From Oscillospiraceae bacterium (lineage in GTDB: Bacteria; Bacillota; Clostridia; Oscillospirales; Acutalibacteraceae), in NCBI GenBank assembly GCA_029218825.1, contig JAQXSC010000003.1:1-51141 (forward strand): a DNA stretch of 51,141 nt, given 5' to 3'. The position numbers and the translations under genes are program-made. How positions within the stretch are numbered: position 1 is the stretch's first letter; the number at the start of each line of letters is the position of its first letter. Below, piece by piece: positions 49,248-51,141 of the stretch. The notes under the pieces are model-generated. The model worked only from the letters and a program-made list of their open reading frames with translations. It did not search any database and was not told the origin of the DNA.

Positions 49248-49898
49248 TTATAACAGCCTTAACAAATCCTCAGGCTTATCCGCCCAGGCAACAGGCTTGT
49301 ACTTTTCCATAGTTTCAACAGTACCGTAGCCGTAGTTACAGGCGATAAAATCCACACCGCACTCCATAGCGCCCTTTGCGTCATACCAAGTGTCGCCCAG
49401 CATTACGACCTTGCCAAAGTCCTCTTTTGAACCGCCTAACTTTTCCACAGCATACGGAATTAAATCCTTTTTATCCTTGCGTGTGCTTTCTCTGTTGGAA
49501 CCGCAGATTTCGTCAAAGTATTCATACAGGTTAATATCTTTCATAACCTGAATGGCGGTTTCCTCAAGTTTTGATGAACACACGGCGATTTTCACATCTT
49601 CCTGTCTTAACTTTTCGATAACTTCTACAATACCCTCATAGGGCTTATTCATAAATCTGCCCTCATTTGAATAATGGAGTTTATACAACTCGTAACCTTT
49701 GTCGCAAAGTTCCTCGGGAACATTACAAAGATTACGCAAAGTATCAAGCAAAGGAGGGCCTATGTACTTTGTATAATCGGATAAATCTATCCCATCAAAA
49801 CCTAAGTCCTTTAACGCCCTTTCCAAACTCTGCCTTATTCCCAATGCGCTTTCTGCGATTGTACCGTCAAGGTCAAATAAAATATATTTATACTTCAT
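49248..49898 (-). CDS. HAD-type phosphatase, phosphoglycolate phosphatase-like
   Basis: The 216-residue HAD hydrolase has motif I DLDGT (residues 9-13), motif II CSSK at about 107, and motif IV MLGDTWYDAKGAMECG. A helical cap (about 15-85) makes it a class I enzyme like Gph/YbjI. Substrate cannot be read from sequence: phosphoglycolate is only the commonest assignment, and PpaX-type or sugar-phosphate hydrolysis is as possible. Its ATG overlaps the 3' end of the thioesterase gene by 11 bases, so translation is probably coupled. Confidence 0.85.
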   Translation of the reverse strand: MKYKYILFDLDGTIAESALGIRQSLERALKDLGFDGIDLSDYTKYIGPPLLDTLRNLCNVPEELCDKGYELYKLHYSNEGRFMNKPYEGIVEVIEKLRQEDVKIAVCSSKLEETAIQVMKDINLYEYFDEICGSNRESTRKDKKDLIPYAVEKLGGSKEDFGKVVMLGDTWYDAKGAMECGVDFIACNYGYGTVETMEKYKPVAWADKPEDLLRLL

Positions 49899-50283
49899 TG
49901 AATTTGCTGTCCGCCTTTTTCTGAAATTTATCAGCCTTTACGCTGACTCTTGTGTGAGTACCCTTTGAGATAACTCCGCCTTTGTCCCAAGCCTCAACCT
50001 GAAATTTGAATGTTCTGCCGTCACTTTCAACAACTGTTGCTTTTGCAAAAACTGTGGCATTTACAGGGGTGGGACTTGTGTGGTCAATAGATATTCCTGT
50101 GCCTACGGTTGTAATGCCCTCATCTAAATATTTTGCAACAAGTTTTGCCGAAGCATTTTCCATAAGAGCAACCGCCATAGGAGTTGCGAAAACACGCAAA
50201 TCACCGCTTCCTACGTTAACCGCAAGTTTGTCCTCTGTTACGGTTGTTTCAACAGTAAGATTATCTCCTATAATAACTTCCAT
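49888..50283 (-). CDS. FlK-like hotdog-fold thioesterase
   Basis: A 131-residue single-hotdog protein. Thr34, Glu42, His68 and Arg112 sit at exactly the spacing of the FlK residues Thr42, Glu50, His76 and Arg120 (a constant offset of 8): VFATPMAVALMEN, SIDHTSPTP and GTHTRVSV. FlK hydrolyses fluoroacetyl-CoA in Streptomyces. Here the fluorine-recognising Phe position (36 in FlK) is Asp28, so fluoroacetyl specificity is not implied. The natural substrate is an unknown short acyl-CoA. AGGAGGT precedes the ATG; the gene starts the minus-strand run that ends with the pseudouridine synthase. Confidence 0.85.
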   Translation of the reverse strand: MEVIIGDNLTVETTVTEDKLAVNVGSGDLRVFATPMAVALMENASAKLVAKYLDEGITTVGTGISIDHTSPTPVNATVFAKATVVESDGRTFKFQVEAWDKGGVISKGTHTRVSVKADKFQKKADSKFNEV

Positions 50284-50300
50284 AAAATTACCTCCTATTA

Positions 50301-50329
50301 TTGAGAAACAAAAATAATTGTGCTATACT
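50301..50329 (+). promoter_or_regulatory. Promoter of the membrane acyltransferase gene
   Basis: TTGAGA (50301-50306) and TATACT (50324-50329) with a 17-base spacer, about 45 bases upstream of the TTG start. It lies in the divergent gap with the thioesterase gene. Confidence 0.65.
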
Positions 50330-50374
50330 CTTATATATTAACAATTTTTTTAAAATACTGCAAGGTGAAGTTAC

Positions 50375-51118
50375 TTGAAAAATAAAAACAGGATATATTT
50401 ATTAGATGAATTGCGTGGACTATGTATTATTTTAATGGTAGCCTACCACTTTTTCTATTCCGCAGGAATGATGTATCACTACGATTGGGCAGTTAATATT
50501 TTTAACCTGTTGATGCCATGGCAACCGATTTTACCGATTTCCTTTATTTTGCTGTCAGGTATCGCCTGTAATTTAAGCAGGAGCAACATTAAAAGAGGAT
50601 TGTTGCTGTTAGGGGTTGCTGTGGCAATTACATTAGTCACGTACTTCTTTATGCCTGAACAGGTAATATGGTTCGGAATTATCCACTTTATAGCCTTTGC
50701 AAATATTATTTGCGCACCACTGAAAAAGCCTATACTAAAAATCCCCTCTGTAATCGGTGTGATTATTTTCGGACTGTTGTTTGTTGCAACATATAATATT
50801 CAGCAGGGATATATGGGCTTTATGCCTGACTTTGTAATCAAACTGCCTGACATTTTGTATTCAACAGACTACACAATGATGCTGGGATTTTATTCACCGA
50901 ACTTTTATTCCGCAGATTATTTCCCGCTTATTCCTTGGATTTTCCTGTTTATTGCCGGTATTTCTCTGGGCAAAAACGTTCACAAACTGCCGAAGTTTTT
51001 AAAGAAAAGGCACATAAGACCCCTTGCATTTGTAGGCAGACATTCGTTAATTATCTACCTTGCCCACCAACCGATTATTCTCGGCATAATATATGCAGTT
51101 CAGCATTTTATAAAATAG
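50375..51118 (+). CDS. Membrane acyltransferase-like protein (DUF1624/HGSNAT type)
   Basis: A 247-residue multi-pass membrane protein of about eight helices. It begins RIYLLDELRGLCIILMVAYHFFYS, a motif with arginine and histidine that matches the DUF1624/heparan-alpha-glucosaminide N-acetyltransferase group. FILLSGIACNLSRSNIKRG and ends-with GRHSLIIYLAHQPI support the assignment. Such proteins are thought to acylate cell-surface sugars with a cytoplasmic donor; here the sugar is unknown. The start is a TTG, chosen because AAGGTGA lies six bases before it and no ATG is near. It stands alone, divergent from the thioesterase gene. The window ends 23 bases past its stop. Confidence 0.8.
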   Translation: MKNKNRIYLLDELRGLCIILMVAYHFFYSAGMMYHYDWAVNIFNLLMPWQPILPISFILLSGIACNLSRSNIKRGLLLLGVAVAITLVTYFFMPEQVIWFGIIHFIAFANIICAPLKKPILKIPSVIGVIIFGLLFVATYNIQQGYMGFMPDFVIKLPDILYSTDYTMMLGFYSPNFYSADYFPLIPWIFLFIAGISLGKNVHKLPKFLKKRHIRPLAFVGRHSLIIYLAHQPIILGIIYAVQHFIK

Positions 51119-51141
51119 GTGTGAAATTTACGGCTCTATAA

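Overview
The window reads as a chromosomal segment of a low-GC Gram-positive anaerobe. The most likely group is a gut-type Clostridia member of the Ruminococcaceae/Oscillospiraceae. The grounds are an LL-diaminopimelate aminotransferase, a type III glutamine synthetase beside a glutamate synthase split over five genes, an ANTAR regulator, zinc-ribbon S14/L36, a KOW protein between map and infA, FtsEX with an EnvC-like hydrolase, AAGGAGG ribosome binding sites and TTGACA-17-TATAAT promoters. No rRNA, tRNA, CRISPR array, transposase or prophage gene was seen. Species cannot be named from this sequence alone.

Layout, left to right. (1) 17-956: a promoter firing out of the window, then a secreted Ig-like/cysteine peptidase gene. 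(2) 1287-9879, all minus: an ANTAR regulator, carA, carB fused in frame to dapF, pyrG and dapL, a mixed pyrimidine/lysine cluster. (3) 10004-17551: a GS-GOGAT nitrogen-assimilation island, with the five split glutamate synthase genes on minus and glnN on plus, divergent from a 430-bp control region. The glnN leader carries a terminator overlapped by a hairpin with an ANTAR-type A..G hexaloop. (4) 17820-18134: a YbjQ-like protein. (5) 18397-33717, minus: the complete S10-spc-alpha ribosomal supercluster from rpsJ to rplQ, with secY, adk, map, infA and rpoA, behind a leader of about 310 nt. (6) 34217-38969: a CobA/CobO-type ATPase (plus), an unannotated 51-residue peptide gene (minus), ilvD, an orphan membrane protein and a DegV protein. 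(7) 39274-45190: greA-lysS, then ftsE-ftsX-M23 hydrolase-orphan gene. (8) 45278-47874: a PucR/CdaR-like regulator and an MsmX/UgpC-type sugar ABC ATPase, separated by a repeat-rich gap. (9) 48023-51118: RsuA-type pseudouridine synthase, DUF4830-type protein, HAD phosphatase and FlK-like thioesterase on minus, and a DUF1624-type membrane acyltransferase on plus.

How the genes fit together: glutamine from GlnN feeds both glutamate synthase and the glutamine-using CarA and PyrG encoded next door. The ANTAR protein encoded between the two clusters is a good candidate for controlling glnN by antitermination. DapL makes LL-diaminopimelate and the DapF half of the fusion epimerises it to the meso form for peptidoglycan and lysine. 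Most of the window is ordinary core genome. The unusual items are the CarB-DapF fusion, the ANTAR-type glnN leader, the small peptide gene at 34780-34935, the S10 leader, an inverted-repeat element near 46629-46733 and a few orphan proteins.
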